Made by a program: the position numbers and the translations under genes
The notes under the pieces: model-generated
Seen by the model: the letters and a program-made list of their open reading frames with translations, nothing else
Told to the model about the DNA's origin: nothing
Databases searched by the model: none
Source: Gentiana macrophylla
Lineage: Eukaryota > Streptophyta > Magnoliopsida > Gentianales > Gentianaceae
Direction of reading: 5' to 3'
Length of the DNA: 64,000 nucleotides
NCBI GenBank assembly: GCA_026214975.1
Contig: CM047806.1
Location: forward strand, 56,000,648 to 56,064,647
Shown here: positions 22,331 to 34,612 of the stretch, in pieces
How the letters are laid out: each line of letters starts with the position of its first letter
How positions within the stretch are numbered: position 1 is the stretch's first letter

Positions 22331-24069
22331 TGTTGGTCCCTTGGAAAGGCTAACACAAGTTTAGAGGGGGGGTGAATAAACTTGTCACCAAAAACTTATC
22401 CTGAGCTGGAAAAGCCCCAGGAACTGAGTTTCTCTGAAACTCAAACTGATCTCGATTCGCTTTTGTTCTGTCCCTTAACTGTGAGGAGTTGATTAGCTCA
22501 GCTGAGTATAAGTCAATCTTGACTTATATTCGATCTTGTTAACTGGCAGCGGATAAATAATAGCCTTTAGTGCAATAGATGTGTGAATAGAAATCTAGAC
22601 CTTTTATGTATCAGTTCTGTGCTGACTCGGTGTCTGGTGTTTGTTGAGTGATAATGCAATAAATAAAACAAACACAAATGCATAAAGTAAATTAACACAA
22701 GATTTGTTTATGGATGTTCCGGGTGGTGTAATCCCGTACGTCTCCCCTTCTCCTGTGGTGTAGGAGGTATCACTAGAATCTTGAGATAACCGTTACAAAA
22801 TCCTAGCACTATGATAGTCCTTCACGACACCAAAGTTTCACTGTCTACACATAATGAAGAAAGGTAAGATTGCTCCCTTCATTCTGCACACTGATCTTTC
22901 GGAGGTGGAATTGCTCCTTCACCAGCTCACCACTAACACCAATACGATCCGCAGATCGCACCAAAAAGCTGTGGCAGCAAGTTGCAAACCGTATGAAGAA
23001 AGGTAGAATTGCTCTCTTCAAACTATGCACAGTAACCCTTTTTCACAAAGGTTAGGTTTAGAATTAATCAAGGATTAATTCGGTGAGTGTCTGATTCTTC
23101 CGGATGCGGCTTTGTAGCTCCAAGATGCCTTCTTTCCCCCTCAATGGGTTACTGGATCTTTCTTAGAAGTCTTCAAGGCAATTCCGTTGGCTTCCCCTTT
23201 TCCAGATATATGTAATCTGATTTTGTGGATCTGGATTTGGATCTTTGAATATGTACTTGTAAAGCTCTTTTCCGATCCTCTCTCTCTCTCCTTCAAGTGA
23301 TTCTCTTGTGTATTTATAGGGGTGATGTAACGGTCACTAGCTCTTGTAGCCGTTACACTTGTCGTTTAGCCAACGTTCACATGTACGATCTTTTGTCGTA
23401 TTGTCAGTTTAAATTCAACAAGGCCTTAACTCAGTTTTCTACTCTTCTTCAAAATCGAGTACCTTGTATACTTAACATCGACTTGATTGACTAAGTCAGA
23501 GTACACCATTCAGTTTCTTCTTTCCTGGTAACTGATAATCTTTGTCCTTAAGATTATTCAGTTTTACATGATCTATAACTCAGTTTCAAGTCACCACAGA
23601 CTTGCCTGAATCCTGACTTATAGTCACGACTTAATCAGCTTCTAACTGAGTTTGCCACCTCAGTTCTTCAGTCTTCTGTAACTGAGTCTGTGTCCCTCAG
23701 TTCTTCAGTCTTCTAGATAAGCCAACTGAGTCTGTGTCCCTCAGCGAACTTATCTTCTTCAGTTCTTGCATAACTGAGTTTGAACCCTCAGTTCTTTATG
23801 TGCATATTCAGTTTTCTTGCTATAACTCAGTTTTCTTGTTGCGACTCAGCTGTTCGACTAGTTCCTATTCTATTACAATGCTTGTCTGAAACAATCTATA
23901 CAAAGTTCAGACTCTAGATAGAACTTATACATTTATCTCTAGACCATTTCTTGCTTCTTCTTTCATTAAGCACTATAATGATTAATTCTGACTTCATCAT
24001 CATGGGTTGTAAGTGATTTGTCTAATTACGTGACGAATCATCATCAAAACACAAATAATATTTCCAACA
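22331..24069 (-). repeat. 3' LTR of Z
   Basis: Starts TGTTGGTCCCTTGG and ends TTTCCAACA, matched by 27970-29717 over its whole length. The part 23400-23850 is dense in ACTGAG and CTCAGT words, which pair with each other. Its last 180 bases are included in a 412 bp tandem duplication, so a second LTR end lies at 24481. Confidence 0.9.
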
Positions 24070-24714
24070 ATTTCCCCCTTTTTGATGATGTATCATAACC
24101 CTTCCTAAAAGCAATAATAAAAGAATAGTGCAAGAAATCATAACGAAACAAATTAAGATAGCAAACTAGAACAGCCAAGTTTATTACAAGATTCAAATTG
24201 AAACAAACTGAGTTAAAAACTGAATAGATTACATCTTTTCTTTTTCCAGTGCTATTATCTTTTCTCCAAGAAAAATGCTTCTCTTAGTTTCCAGAAGTCT
24301 TCACAATCTATACAAAGTTCAGACTCTAGATAGAACTTATACATTTATCTCTAGACCATTTCTTGCTTCTTCTTTCATTAAGCACTATAACAGTTAGTTA
24401 CGACTTCATCATCATGGGTTGTAAGTGATTTGTCTAATTACGTGACGAATCATCATCAAAACACAAATAATATTTCCAACAATTTCCCCCTTTTTGATGA
24501 TGTATCATAACCCTTCCTAAAAGCAATAATAAAAGAATAGTGCAAGAAATCATAACGAAACAAATTAAGATAGCAAACTAGAACAGCCAAGTTTATTACA
24601 AGATTCAAATTGAAACAAACTGAGTTAAAAACTGAATAGATTACATCTTTTCTTTTTCCAGTGCTATTATCTTTTCTCCAAGAAAAATGCTTCTCTTAGT
24701 TTCCAGAAGTCTTC
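23891..24714. repeat. 412 bp tandem duplication across the LTR edge of Z
   Basis: 23891-24302 is repeated as 24303-24714 almost without change. Each copy holds the end of the LTR, the purine tract and about 230 bases of adjoining internal sequence, including the 3' end of the Z ORF. The copies differ mainly around 23976-23990 versus 24388-24402. Confidence 0.93.
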
Positions 24715-26638
24715 TTTCTTTTCCTTCTTCAATTGATTCGCCATATCTAGGCTTGATCTCCAGATATTCACTGATCAATTGATTTGCTTCTTCATTGTTG
24801 TTGTTTCTGAGCTTGATCAGTATTTCTTTAATCTCTTCGTTCATCAGCTTCTTCTTCTGATATGAGATTATATTCCTTCCTTTCAATCTTTTCAGCTTTT
24901 CTTTCTTGTTCCAATTTAGCTTCCCCCTTAGTTATTGTCTCTCCTGCCTTTAGTCGTTCTTTTTTCGATCGATCTGATTGCAAGTTTCTTCCTTATATTC
25001 AAACACAACTTTGACTGCGGTTTCTTCATCTTCTTCAGTCCTTGTTTCTGTGAAGGTCTCTTCGGCAGTTAATTCCTCAATCAGACTATCAGCTTTTTCT
25101 TCATTGAGTTGAGTGGTTAACAGATCATCATTTATCTGTTTGTCTTGTTCTTCCATCAACTGTTTGGCAAGGAATTCTTCATCTGTTTCAGCTTTAGCAT
25201 CGCTTCCACCAGTACTAGCTTCATCCTTAACTTCATCACCAGCTTTATCTTCCCCCTTGGTTGAAGATAAGCGATAGCAATCTTCAAATAACTTACGGAG
25301 GGTGATGAGGTTAGAGTATTCGTTCAATCCTGAATAATGAGATCTTTCAATGAAGTCATGTAGATCGTAAAGCTTCTGCTGTAGGGTGTGCATTACGCCT
25401 TCAATGATTTCTTCCACATTTTTCCTTCTTTCGACTTGGTTTCTTGATCTTTGAGATTCTTCGATTGCCAATTTGCTTGTAGATGCCTCATGAACTTGTG
25501 ATGAGGAACCGGTTTCAGGATAATAAAAATGAGTATCATGAACTGTCAGTTCCTTTTCATACTCAGCTTCACAAAATTCAGCGTCTTCCACAGCTTCTCT
25601 CTGCTTTTCAGTGTACTCCCCATACAACTCAGTTGGAGATTCACTATCTTCAGTTTCGTCAACATCATCATCTTCTTTAATTTCTTCATTTTCTTCTGTT
25701 TCACTTTCCTCATCTTCATTCTGTTCACTCTCTTCAGTTTCATCCTCAATCTGGATTACATTCTCAGTTTCAGTTTTCTTTGACTGAAGCTTGTTCCACA
25801 TCCTCTTCTGCCTTCTCAGGGTTCTTTCGTCTAGATTCACAGTTCCACTTGAACTGGAGTCTGAAACTTCACTCCATCTTTCTTCTTCAATGATTTTTCT
25901 TTTCTTTGTCCCAGTGGACACTGATTTGAGTTTTGCTTTGGTTTCTGTGACTTTTGAGATGGAGAAATGATCTAGTATCCTTTGCACTAGATAAGTAAAT
26001 CCCTTTTTTCAGTAAGAACATTTCTCCAGTATTCTTTCTTCCTTTGACTTTCTCTTTCTCTTTCTCTTCTGAAATTTGTTTTATCAACTGATTGAGAACA
26101 AACTTGTTCCAATCCAGTTTCTCTCCAAACCAAATAGCATAAATCATCTTCATTTTATCTGATGAGAGAGTGTAGAAATTTCGAACATGACCAATGACGT
26201 TTCTGGTAAGAAGTATCGTCAAGATTGCGAATTCTCTCTTTTGTTGATAGATGGAGCCAATGAAATTTTTCTCCTTCTTGTTGATTGCAGTGACACTCAA
26301 AAGTTTGCCTTTTTCTTCATTCCCAAAAGTGAAAGATGAAAATCCTCCGATTATGTCTAACCCGAAGACAAGTGATAGCAAATGTTCATCAACGAAGAAA
26401 GCTTTTATCTTGAGCGATCGTTTTGAAGCTTTTTCCATTGTTGATGATTTGGCATTCTTGTAGAAATCTCGATGCCATCTGGACACAAAGTAGTGACCTT
26501 TGTATCAATCAGGTTCTCCAATCCTCGAATCTTTTTGATCTTCTGTGCAATTTGGATTGAAAGAGTGGAGTTTGAGAATTTTTGACAAAAATCGTCCAGG
26601 CTTGTAGTGATTCCTTCATCAATGTTGTAACGATCCAT
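24641..26638 (-). pseudogene. accessory 3' ORF of Z (Sirevirus envelope-like position)
   Basis: Three minus-strand open stretches follow one another with frameshifts. 26638-26405 has GITTSLDDFCQKF and KVTTLCPDGIEIS. 26486-25887 has FFVDEHLLSLVFGLDIIGGF and NFYTLSSDKMKMIYAIWFGE, then WNKFVLNQLIKQI. 25987-24950 is a 345-codon hydrophilic part, very rich in Glu/Asp with predicted helices. A last coiled-coil stretch ends at 24641. The first half resembles the capsule of the plant 'transposon protein' ORFs (FYxxLS ... MIYAI ... W-x-K-x-x). I see no signal peptide or clear membrane segment, so an envelope role is not supported. The function is unknown. Confidence 0.6.
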
Positions 26639-26886
26639 GGATTTCTGATTTGAGAATTTCTGGGGGTGGAATCTTGAAAGTTTTGAAGTTGATTGAACAG
26701 GATTTCGTCAAGATTGCGTCTATCAATCGTTTTCAAAAATGAGAGTCATGTCACAATCAATGGGATTTTGTAGGGATGAGCTTCTACTTTTTCTCCCAGA
26801 TTGACACGTGGCTTCGAGTGATTTGTCATGTCAGCCCAAGCGTCAGATGGTAGCTGGAAAGTTTTCGCTTTTGACCAATTTGTCCT

Positions 26887-27600
26887 CTATCGACTTTGTA
26901 TAGAAGTCGTCAAGAAGATTATGTAATGTAAAGCGACTTTTCTGCAAAAGCGATTTAAGTTTTCTTGGTACCCATATCTTTTGGGTCCGGCTGAGTTAGT
27001 TACTGAAGTATTACTTTCAGTTTCTTTGTTGAGAGAATTAAACCTTCTCAACTCTTTTCTAGATAAACCATTTCGCTCAACCTTAGTTGATTTCACAAGG
27101 ATTCTTTTAGATTTAACATTTTTATTTTCTTTGTGTAATCTACTAGGTCTTCCAGTATCTTGATTTCTAAAGTTTATACTTTTCGAAGTCTCAAGACTGG
27201 GTAAGGGTGGGGGATTATCATTTCTTTTGTTAAATTTACTAGACATTAATCTTTCAGCTAGATTTGACACCTCAGTTCAAGAAACTCATTCCAATCTTTT
27301 ACTTTGTCAAGTTCTCTGTCTTTTAATTTTAGTTCCAACGTAAGTTTTTCAGTTAACTTGACAAGATCAGAGTTTCTCAGACTAAGTTCAGCAAATGATT
27401 ACTGATTTGAAGAATGTACCTTTCCTTGATGATTTGATGCAGTTTTAGGATTCGAATGTACGCTCTTTTGTTGCTGTGATGAATCTTCTATATCAACAAC
27501 CACTTGCAACAACTCCTTTCCTTTTTCTTTTGAGAGGTCTCTTAGTGATGGAACTCCTCTGGATTCGTTAATATGAACATTGAAGTTTGTATCCACATCA
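26887..27600 (-). pseudogene. gag C-terminal remnant of Z
   Basis: The minus strand near 27270-27400 gives a heptad-rich helix (LVKLTEKLTLELKLKDREL) followed in another frame by the basic stretch 27270-26887. That stretch ends TNSAGPKRYGYQE, resembling the GPK-x-WVPK joint between gag and protease in Sireviruses. 27399-27596 adds a polar, Gln-rich piece. The capsid core and zinc knuckle are not found, and nothing of pol follows. Confidence 0.5.
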
Positions 27601-27814
27601 TCACTGAGTTGGGGTTACGGATTTGTATGTAAATTTGTCGACTTGAACCTTTCAAACATTTGATCTCGAAAATCGGATACATTTTGCAAGCAATTAGTCG
27701 GGGTGAGTAAGCCAACTTCTAACTCTAGATGTAGACATTGAAACTAAGTGTTTTACAAGCGATCTGATGAAGGGTCTTCAACAATCTGGTTGCTTTGATC
27801 AAAGTATGCTTGAC

Positions 27815-27975
27815 TACGATACCAATTGTTGGTATCGAAACAATTGAACTTGAAGCGGTAAACGATTTGGATCACCTTCAAAAGAAGGAACCGCTCCGAT
27901 ACCAATTGTTGGTATCGGAAAGAATTAATCCGGATCTCTTGAACTAGAAGAAGCCGCTCCGATACCAATTGTTGG
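27815..27975 (-). repeat. triplicated primer-site block of Z
   Basis: GATACCAATTGTTGGT occurs three times, near 27821, 27898 and 27961. On the minus strand each reads as LTR end plus primer site (ACCAACA then ATTGGTATCGGAGC, close to the iMet site). The last copy is the true LTR junction at 27970. Confidence 0.75.
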
Positions 27976-29717
27976 TCCCTGGAAAGGCTAACACAAGTTT
28001 AGAAGGGGGTGAATAAACTTGTCACCAAAACTTTTTCCTGAGATGGAAAAGCCCAGGAAGGCGAGTTTCTCGAAACTCAAAGCGATCTCGATTCGCTTTT
28101 GTTCTGTCCCTCACACTTGTCTTGAGTTTAGTTAGCTCAATCGAGTATAAGTCAATCTTGACTTATATTGGTCTTGTTAATCTGGCGGCCAGATAAATAA
28201 TAGCCTTTAGTGCAATAGATGTGTGAATAGAAATCTAGACCTTTTATGTATCGATTCAGGTCGACTCGATGCAGTGTTTCTTTGAGTGATAATGCAATAA
28301 ATAAAACACACAGAAGCATAAAGTAAATTAACACAAGATTTGTTTATGAAAGTTCCGGGTGGTGTAATCCCGTACGTCTCCCCTTCTACTGTGGTGTAGG
28401 AGGTATCACTAGAATCTTGAGATAACCATTACAAAATCCTAGCACTATGACAGTCCTTCACGACACCAAAGTTTCACTGTCTACACATAATGAAGAAAGG
28501 TAAGATTGCTCCCTTCATTCTGCACACTGATCTTTCGGAGGTGGAATTGCTCCTTCACCAGCTCACCACTAACACCAATACACAGTCCGCAGACTGCACC
28601 AACAGCTGTGGCAACCAAGTTGCAACCGTATGAAGAAAGGTAGAATTGATCTCTTCAAACTATGCACAGCCAACCCTTTTTCACAAAGGTTAGGTTTATA
28701 ATTAATCAAGGATTAATTCAGTGAGCTGTCTGATTCTTCTGGATCTTGATTTGTAGCTCCAAGATGCCTTCTTTCCCCCTCAATGGGTTACTGGATCTTT
28801 CTTAGAAGTCTTCAAGGCAATTCCGTTGGCTTCCCATTTTCTAGATATATGTAATCTGATTTTGTGGATCTGGATTTGGATCTTTGAATATGTGCTTGTA
28901 AAGCTCTTTTTCTGATCCTCCTCTCTCTCTCTCCTTCAAGTGATTCTCTTGTGTATTTATAGGGGTGATGTAACGGTCACTAGCTCTTGTAGCCGTTACA
29001 CTTGTCGTTTAGCCAACGTTCACATGTACGATCTTTTGTCGTATTGTCAGTTTAAATTCAGCAAGGCCTTAACTCAGTTTTCTACTCTTCTTCAAAACTG
29101 AGTACCTTGTATACTTAACATCTGACTTCAATTGACTAAGTCAGGGTACACCATTCAATTTCTTCTTTCCTGGTAACTGATAATCTTTGTCCTTAAGATT
29201 ATTCAGTTTTACATGATCTATAACTCAGTTTCAAGTCACCACAGACTTGCCTGAATCCTGACTTATAGTCACGACTTAATCAGCTTCTAACTGAGTTTGC
29301 CACCTCGATTCTTTAGTCTTTCAGAATCGAGTCTGGTGTGTCCTCGGTTCTTCAATCTTCTTGATAAGCCAACTGAGTCTATGTCCTCAATGAACTTATC
29401 TTCTTGATTCTTGCATAAGCGAGTTTGAACCCTCGATTCTTTATGTGCATATTCGTTTTCTTGCTATAACTCGTTTTTTCTTGTTGTGACTCAGCTATTC
29501 GCCTAGTTTCTATTCTATTACAATGCTTGTCTGAAACAATCTATACAAAGTTCGGACTCTAGATAGAACTTATACATTTATCTCTAGACCATTTCTTGAT
29601 TCTTCTTTCATTAAGCCATAATGAATGATTTAGTTACGACTTCATCATCATGGGTTGTAAGTGATTTGTCTAATTACGTGACGAATCATCATCAAAACAC
29701 AAATAATATTTCCAACA
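27970..29717 (-). repeat. 5' LTR of Z
   Basis: 1748 bp, from TGTTGGTCCCTGGAAAGG to TTTCCAACA. A TATA box (minus TATAAATAC) lies at about 28951-28959. Relative to the other LTR, several ACTGAGT words appear as CGAGT or TCGAGT. Confidence 0.9.
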
Positions 29718-29722
29718 GAGCC

Positions 29723-29900
29723 CGAGATCAATTAATGATCACCCTTAATCTGACTTAAAATCAGAATCAGTGTAGTCAACAATACTCAGGTTTGCACCCG
29801 AATATAGACGTATATTACTCCTCGTTCTCTGAAGGTACTTGAGGATGCACTATGCAGCTACTCAATGTCCGAATCCAAGATTCGACTGTTATTGAATTTT
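29723..29900 (-). pseudogene. copia RNase H, N-terminal part, of X
   Basis: Right of Z the minus strand reads CILKYLQRTRSNIRLYSGAN, then LSIVDYTDSDFKSD, the start of a copia RNase H, exactly continuing the C-terminal half left of Z. This confirms that Z sits inside the RNase H of X. Confidence 0.75.
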
Positions 29901-32115
29901 AATAACCTGACTTTCTCGATCCAAAAGAGAATCTATCCCATTTTCTCTATATCCGAAGACTAAGAGAATTATTCTGTGAGGGGTTGGGTAGGAAACCTCT
30001 CGTTGAATCTAGCATTCGAAAATGCATCATCATCTTAACCAATAAGATGGATGGGATACGGCCAACAACTTGTGCTCATGAACTCGACCGAATCGGTTTC
30101 TAAGAATAAAGTCCACTTCTCTAATTTATAGAAGTTTTGTCTCGTCAGTTTCTGACTTTAGATGACACACCCATGTTGTTCACAACTGTTGTAATGTCAA
30201 CTATATCAATGCTAATATTTACTACTTTACCAATATTGATATCCTTAGTCTACTAAAGACTTATCAACATTTTGGTCAAGTCCATACATTTCAAAACATG
30301 TGACTTTTAATGACCTAGAGGTTTGCTTTAATCCACCGACGGATATAAGCATAGACAGTCAATCTGTCATTAGCTTTAAGCTAAAACCCTTCCGTTCCGA
30401 ATGAATCTATGCTCCATTGTACGTCAAGAAAGTTTCAGGGCATCACCCATGTTAATCTTTCTGCTTTCCATGGAGTCAAGCAAGGCTGAGTGGTGAGAAA
30501 GTTTCAGGGCATCACCCCTATTAAACTATCTAATTCTCAGGGAATAACCCCTAGACCACTTGGCTTTGCCTTGAAAGTTAAACTTTCTCATTCATTCGAC
30601 TCTTTTCCACACAGATCCAATTGCTCTCACTGGTCCTGAGACACTCAGGTGGTTCTACATGAGTATGAACAGACCTGGAGTACCAAAACTCCATTTACAT
30701 GGTTATGGCTTTAAACCAACCTCCTATTGTCAGAATCATATACAGCCCTTCTAGAAGGACCATAGGTGATCAATCATCCCAAGCAGACTGTAAAGTCTGC
30801 ATAATCACAGTGAGTCAATGGATAAACCATACTCCCACTGCATTTGGGTGGATTGACATTCTGATCTGGTTTAGTAGTATTTATCAGCGTAACCCCCAAC
30901 AACCAATGTTGGATGCGGTCTGATTAAATCAAATAGTAACTCTTTGAGTAACTGTACTTCAAGGTTTAAGGTTGTTATTTAAACATTCTTTTAGAAAGGA
31001 TGTAACAGTGTAACCGTCACTATCCGATCTTAAGAATCCTATAACCAACCTTTACTCATTGCATTAAGATATTTCACGAATAGTCCCCATCTGAACGTCT
31101 ATGTAAAATCTCCAGTCCTACCTTCAAGCACTAGTGCTAAATGCCTCTATTTGCGGAAGTGGAGTAAATGTACTTCACTCTTTATCCACAAATTCATAAG
31201 CATCTTCTAGGTAGAATTCTCGGTATTACATAATAATGTAAACCGTTATTTTGAAACTAATATCTTAATTGTGTTAAGCAGTGTACTGTAGCATATCAAT
31301 AACTATACAAGACAATACATGGTTTATCCTTTCAGTGAAATCATTTCACTGGGAGGTAGGCCGAGCATCAGTTCCAAATACTATGCTATAGCCTATATCT
31401 GAGCATGGAATACTTGTTTCTCTGGTAATATCAGAGATTCCTCCAAATATTTAGATAAACTAATCGGCGTTTTGAGTAGTCATTAGAGAAAATGTCTAGT
31501 ACTCAAAAGCTCCCACTAGCTTGTATCCTTCATAAGACCCCGAAGGCGAAGGTCAATATGAACAAGTTGTGAAACTTCTTCAGCTCTATTACCTTTTCCT
31601 AATTGAAAGGTTACTTAGTCATTTTTCCTTTGAGATAGTGTTCTTAGACTGTGAGATAGGAATCACCCTTAGCCAGTCTTCAGATCTTATCTTTAGGATA
31701 CATTCACTAATTAATAGATGCTGAAGAATCGTTTATCCTAATATGGAAACCATTTGTCTTAATAGCTTATGATGTGTTACATATACCTTTTTCAACATTA
31801 CTTAGTGGTTCTGACTTTATCAGACAAAAGTCCGAGTCTCAGAATCGTATACAAATGTCATATTCACTTTCTTTAAGGCAACAATATTATCGATTTGAAA
31901 GTGAATCCATTCGTTCCAACGAATCTGAAAACAAAAATTAAATTTCTACGATATTCAAGGATTAAAATCCAAAATTTGTTTCCTTATATCACTCCCACTA
32001 TCTTAGCTGAAATAACTGTCTGTTGTCTACTCTTTTATCATGAATGCCCAGCTACCTTGTTCTTACAAAAGTACTTTAGCTTTCGAGTCAATTACCCGAT
32101 CAAGAAAGTCTCTAA
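29901..32115 (-). other. decayed interior of X
   Basis: By position this should be RT and integrase of X, but no frame longer than about 85 codons and no YVDD box could be read on either strand. GTTTCAGGGCATCACCC occurs twice (near 30433 and 30500). Confidence 0.45.
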
Positions 32116-32120
32116 GGATT

Positions 32121-32765
32121 TGTTAAGGGTGATTTTATATGATTTATAACGTTATATTTTATAATAATTTCCTCCATATTCGTATTATTTGCATAGAAAT
32201 TAAGGGTTTAATCGAATTATTGAGCAGATGAGTTTTAAAAGTCTTTAAGTGTAAACTTGAGCTAATTTCATGATTTTATTGGTAATTATATATGGTTTTA
32301 CACTTTGCGTGTTCTTATGGTTTTGAAGGTACATTTACATGTCATGGAGAGGGATGAATGAGCTTAAAGGATGTCCAACTGAAGATTAAGTGGAGAGAAA
32401 GATGCATATTGAACTTGGAGTGAAGATAAGGAAGCATTGAAGACTGAACGCATGTTTGCCATCCGTCCAACCTGGACTGGCATCCAGAAGCATGGACTGG
32501 CGTCCACTGGAGCTGATCAATTCAGGAAAGCATGATTTTTACCCAAACGGGCATCCAGAAGAGTGGACTGGCGTCCAGGAAGAGAAGTTGGATCAGGATG
32601 TTCATATTTTTAGTGAACGAGCGTTTGAAAATGTATAGGACGGGTGTTTGAGAAGACTCGGCCCAACTCGAAGAATTTACACACTCTGGACGGGCGTCTA
32701 GAGGTATCAAACGGGCGTCCACGGCCGACATCAGCATAACCGACCTAGTTTTCTATAAAAGCAGC
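32121..32765 (+). repeat. solo LTR E, U3 part
   Basis: Starts TGTTAAGGGTGATTTTATATG, preceded by GGATT (32116-32120). The other half is at 39511-40442, which ends GTGACA followed by GGATT (40443-40447). That TSD and the absence of any internal sequence make E a solo LTR of 1577 bp. Its start resembles, in opposite orientation, the start of the A and B LTRs. It carries many short palindromes of the type GGACGGGCGTCC and a TATA box. Confidence 0.9.
32754..32761 (+). promoter_or_regulatory. TATA box of LTR E
   Basis: TATAAAAG in TTTTCTATAAAAGCAGC. It lies 4 bases left of the A-B insertion, so A-B entered directly at the promoter. Confidence 0.7.
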
Positions 32766-34612
32766 TGTTCGGAGGATTTTGCATCACTAAATAAAAACAA
32801 TTTATAAAACCCTAACCTATATGCAAACTAACTCCTAACCGACCGAATATCGGGTAATTGCTAGTAAAGCGTAATGAGTAAAAGGGTCGATCCACAGGAA
32901 TTGGGTACATTGAATCTAATTTTATTAATTCCTCTAAATTATCACTCAAGAAAACAAATAAAGGAAATACAAACATAGAACAAATAAGATAAATCTAAGC
33001 TAAGAACAATAAAAACGACCTAAGCTAAAGATACATGGGATCAAACAGAATACAAACTAAGTGATCTCAATCCTAGTTCATCTCATGATTTTAATTCAAA
33101 TTGTGGTTTCACCTTTATACGAGATACAAATTCCTAATCTCTTAGTGAATCCGTTTCTCAAGCTATGAATTCCTAATTCCTTAGTGAATTCAATTATCGA
33201 TCTCTCCTCTTCCGAATGTTGAGACCAATATTCCATACAAAGCGAAGGTGTAGATTCAAGTTAACTCGTATTTTAGAATCTAACAACCTAGATAATTAAC
33301 CGATTAACTTGTCACGAATTAACGATTAAAGATCCTATCTTTCTATGGTGATCTAGCCTAACAACGATTCTCATCGGCGTTAGACAACGATTAGTAAACA
33401 ATCTCTCGATATAGTTCACACAATAGCATCATAATCATACAAGGATACAAAATAAATTAAAGATCATAAAAATAAACTAGAGATTGAATAAATTAAAAAG
33501 AGATTAAACTCACATAGTTCATACAAGGGTTGATCTTCAAGCATCAACGATGAAAAAAAAACGAGAAAAAAAACATCCTAATCTAACCCGGATCACCCGA
33601 GCACAAGGCTCGGGTGATCGCCTCAAACCCTCGGAAATGCATTTGCCGCCTTTTTTTAGGTGAATGGTAGTGTGTATTTTTGTGGTGATGGAGGTGTGTA
33701 TATATAATGGGAGGTGTATAGGGAGGCATCATTTGAGGGAGGCTAGGAGTTAGTTGGGTAGGCTTGGAGTAATGATGAGTTTGTTAGATAGGCTTGGAGT
33801 TTGTTAGGGAGGCTTGGAGGTGCAAATAAATATCTCCGGCTCGTCCGTTTTTCAGCTGTTCGGAAAAAAAATCATAACTTGAGTTGTAGACCTCCGATTG
33901 ACGTGATTCAAAATGCTTTGGAAAGCGCGTTTGAATATCTACAACTTTCATCAAGACCTCGTTCCCTGAAAATGCCTCTAAGTCAGGTCAAATTTCCATC
34001 GAAAACAGGTTACGGTAGAAGCTCGTTGGACAAAATTGATCCCTTTAACTCGTAAACTCGTAGCATCTTCTTCTCTTCCTCAAAAATCCATCTTTTAGGA
34101 CTCAAAACATATTATTTGGCTTGGCCTTGGGCTCCAAGTTTGGTGAGAAAATATCCAAGATATTTATTTTGTGATCAAATAAATATCCAAGGGAATATGC
34201 TTGGAATATTCCCAGAAAATATCCAAGATATTTATTTTTTGATCAAATAAATATCCAAGGGAATATGCTTGGAATATTCCCAGAAAATATCCAAGATATT
34301 TATTTTTTGCAAGCTAAGCACATGGGGTGATCATTCAAGCCTTGGACGCCCGTCCACTTCCTCTAAAATCCATCTTTTCCATCATCAATGAGTATCTACA
34401 AAAGGATCAAACATACCAAAGCGTAACATAATTCCAAAATAATATAAATTCATCATTTAAGCACATAATTCGTTACGTTTTGCAATTTAACTCTTAAAAA
34501 CATCATTTACTCAATATTTCAATATAACATTTCGATTTCTATGGAAAACATCCATATATGGGGAAATTGATAGAAAATATATCGTTAAAATCATACAATT
34601 TGACCCTAAACA
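32766..34612 (-). repeat. LTR A (3' LTR of A-B)
   Basis: 1847 bp. The right-hand 920 bases (U3) are nearly identical to LTR B, while the left-hand part (R-U5) is strongly diverged. Two tandem copies of a ~65 bp AAATATCCAAGATATTTATTTT unit lie at 34150-34300. A TATA-like TATATATA is near 33699-33706 on the minus strand. Confidence 0.85.
33591..33619. repeat. leader hairpin of LTR A
   Basis: GATCACCCGAGC (33591-33602), loop ACAAG, GCTCGGGTGATC (33608-33619): a perfect 12 bp stem, 80 bases downstream of the TATA box on the minus strand. Confidence 0.9.

Larger units (their letters stand above)
22331..29717 (-). mobile_element. Sirevirus-like, pol-less LTR element Z
   Basis: Two long LTRs (22331-24069 and 27970-29717) flanked by the TSD GAGCC (22326-22330 and 29718-29722) enclose 3.9 kb read on the minus strand. 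It lies in the RNase H of X. The purine tract (minus: CATCAAAAAGGGGGAAAT then TGTTGG), the coiled-coil gag tail and a large 3' ORF behind the pol position fit Sireviruses (copia). Protease, integrase, RT and RNase H are absent, so Z is non-autonomous. Confidence 0.85.

Noticed and set aside
24641..26638. Retroviral-type envelope gene in Z
   Set aside because: The position fits the envelope-like ORF of Sireviruses, but no signal peptide, membrane anchor or cleavage site is visible.
33801..34055. 84-codon ORF repeated at 38714-38956
   Set aside because: Conserved only because both lie in the near-identical U3 of LTRs A and B. The wording is common LTR sequence and the upstream context is promoter-like, not coding.
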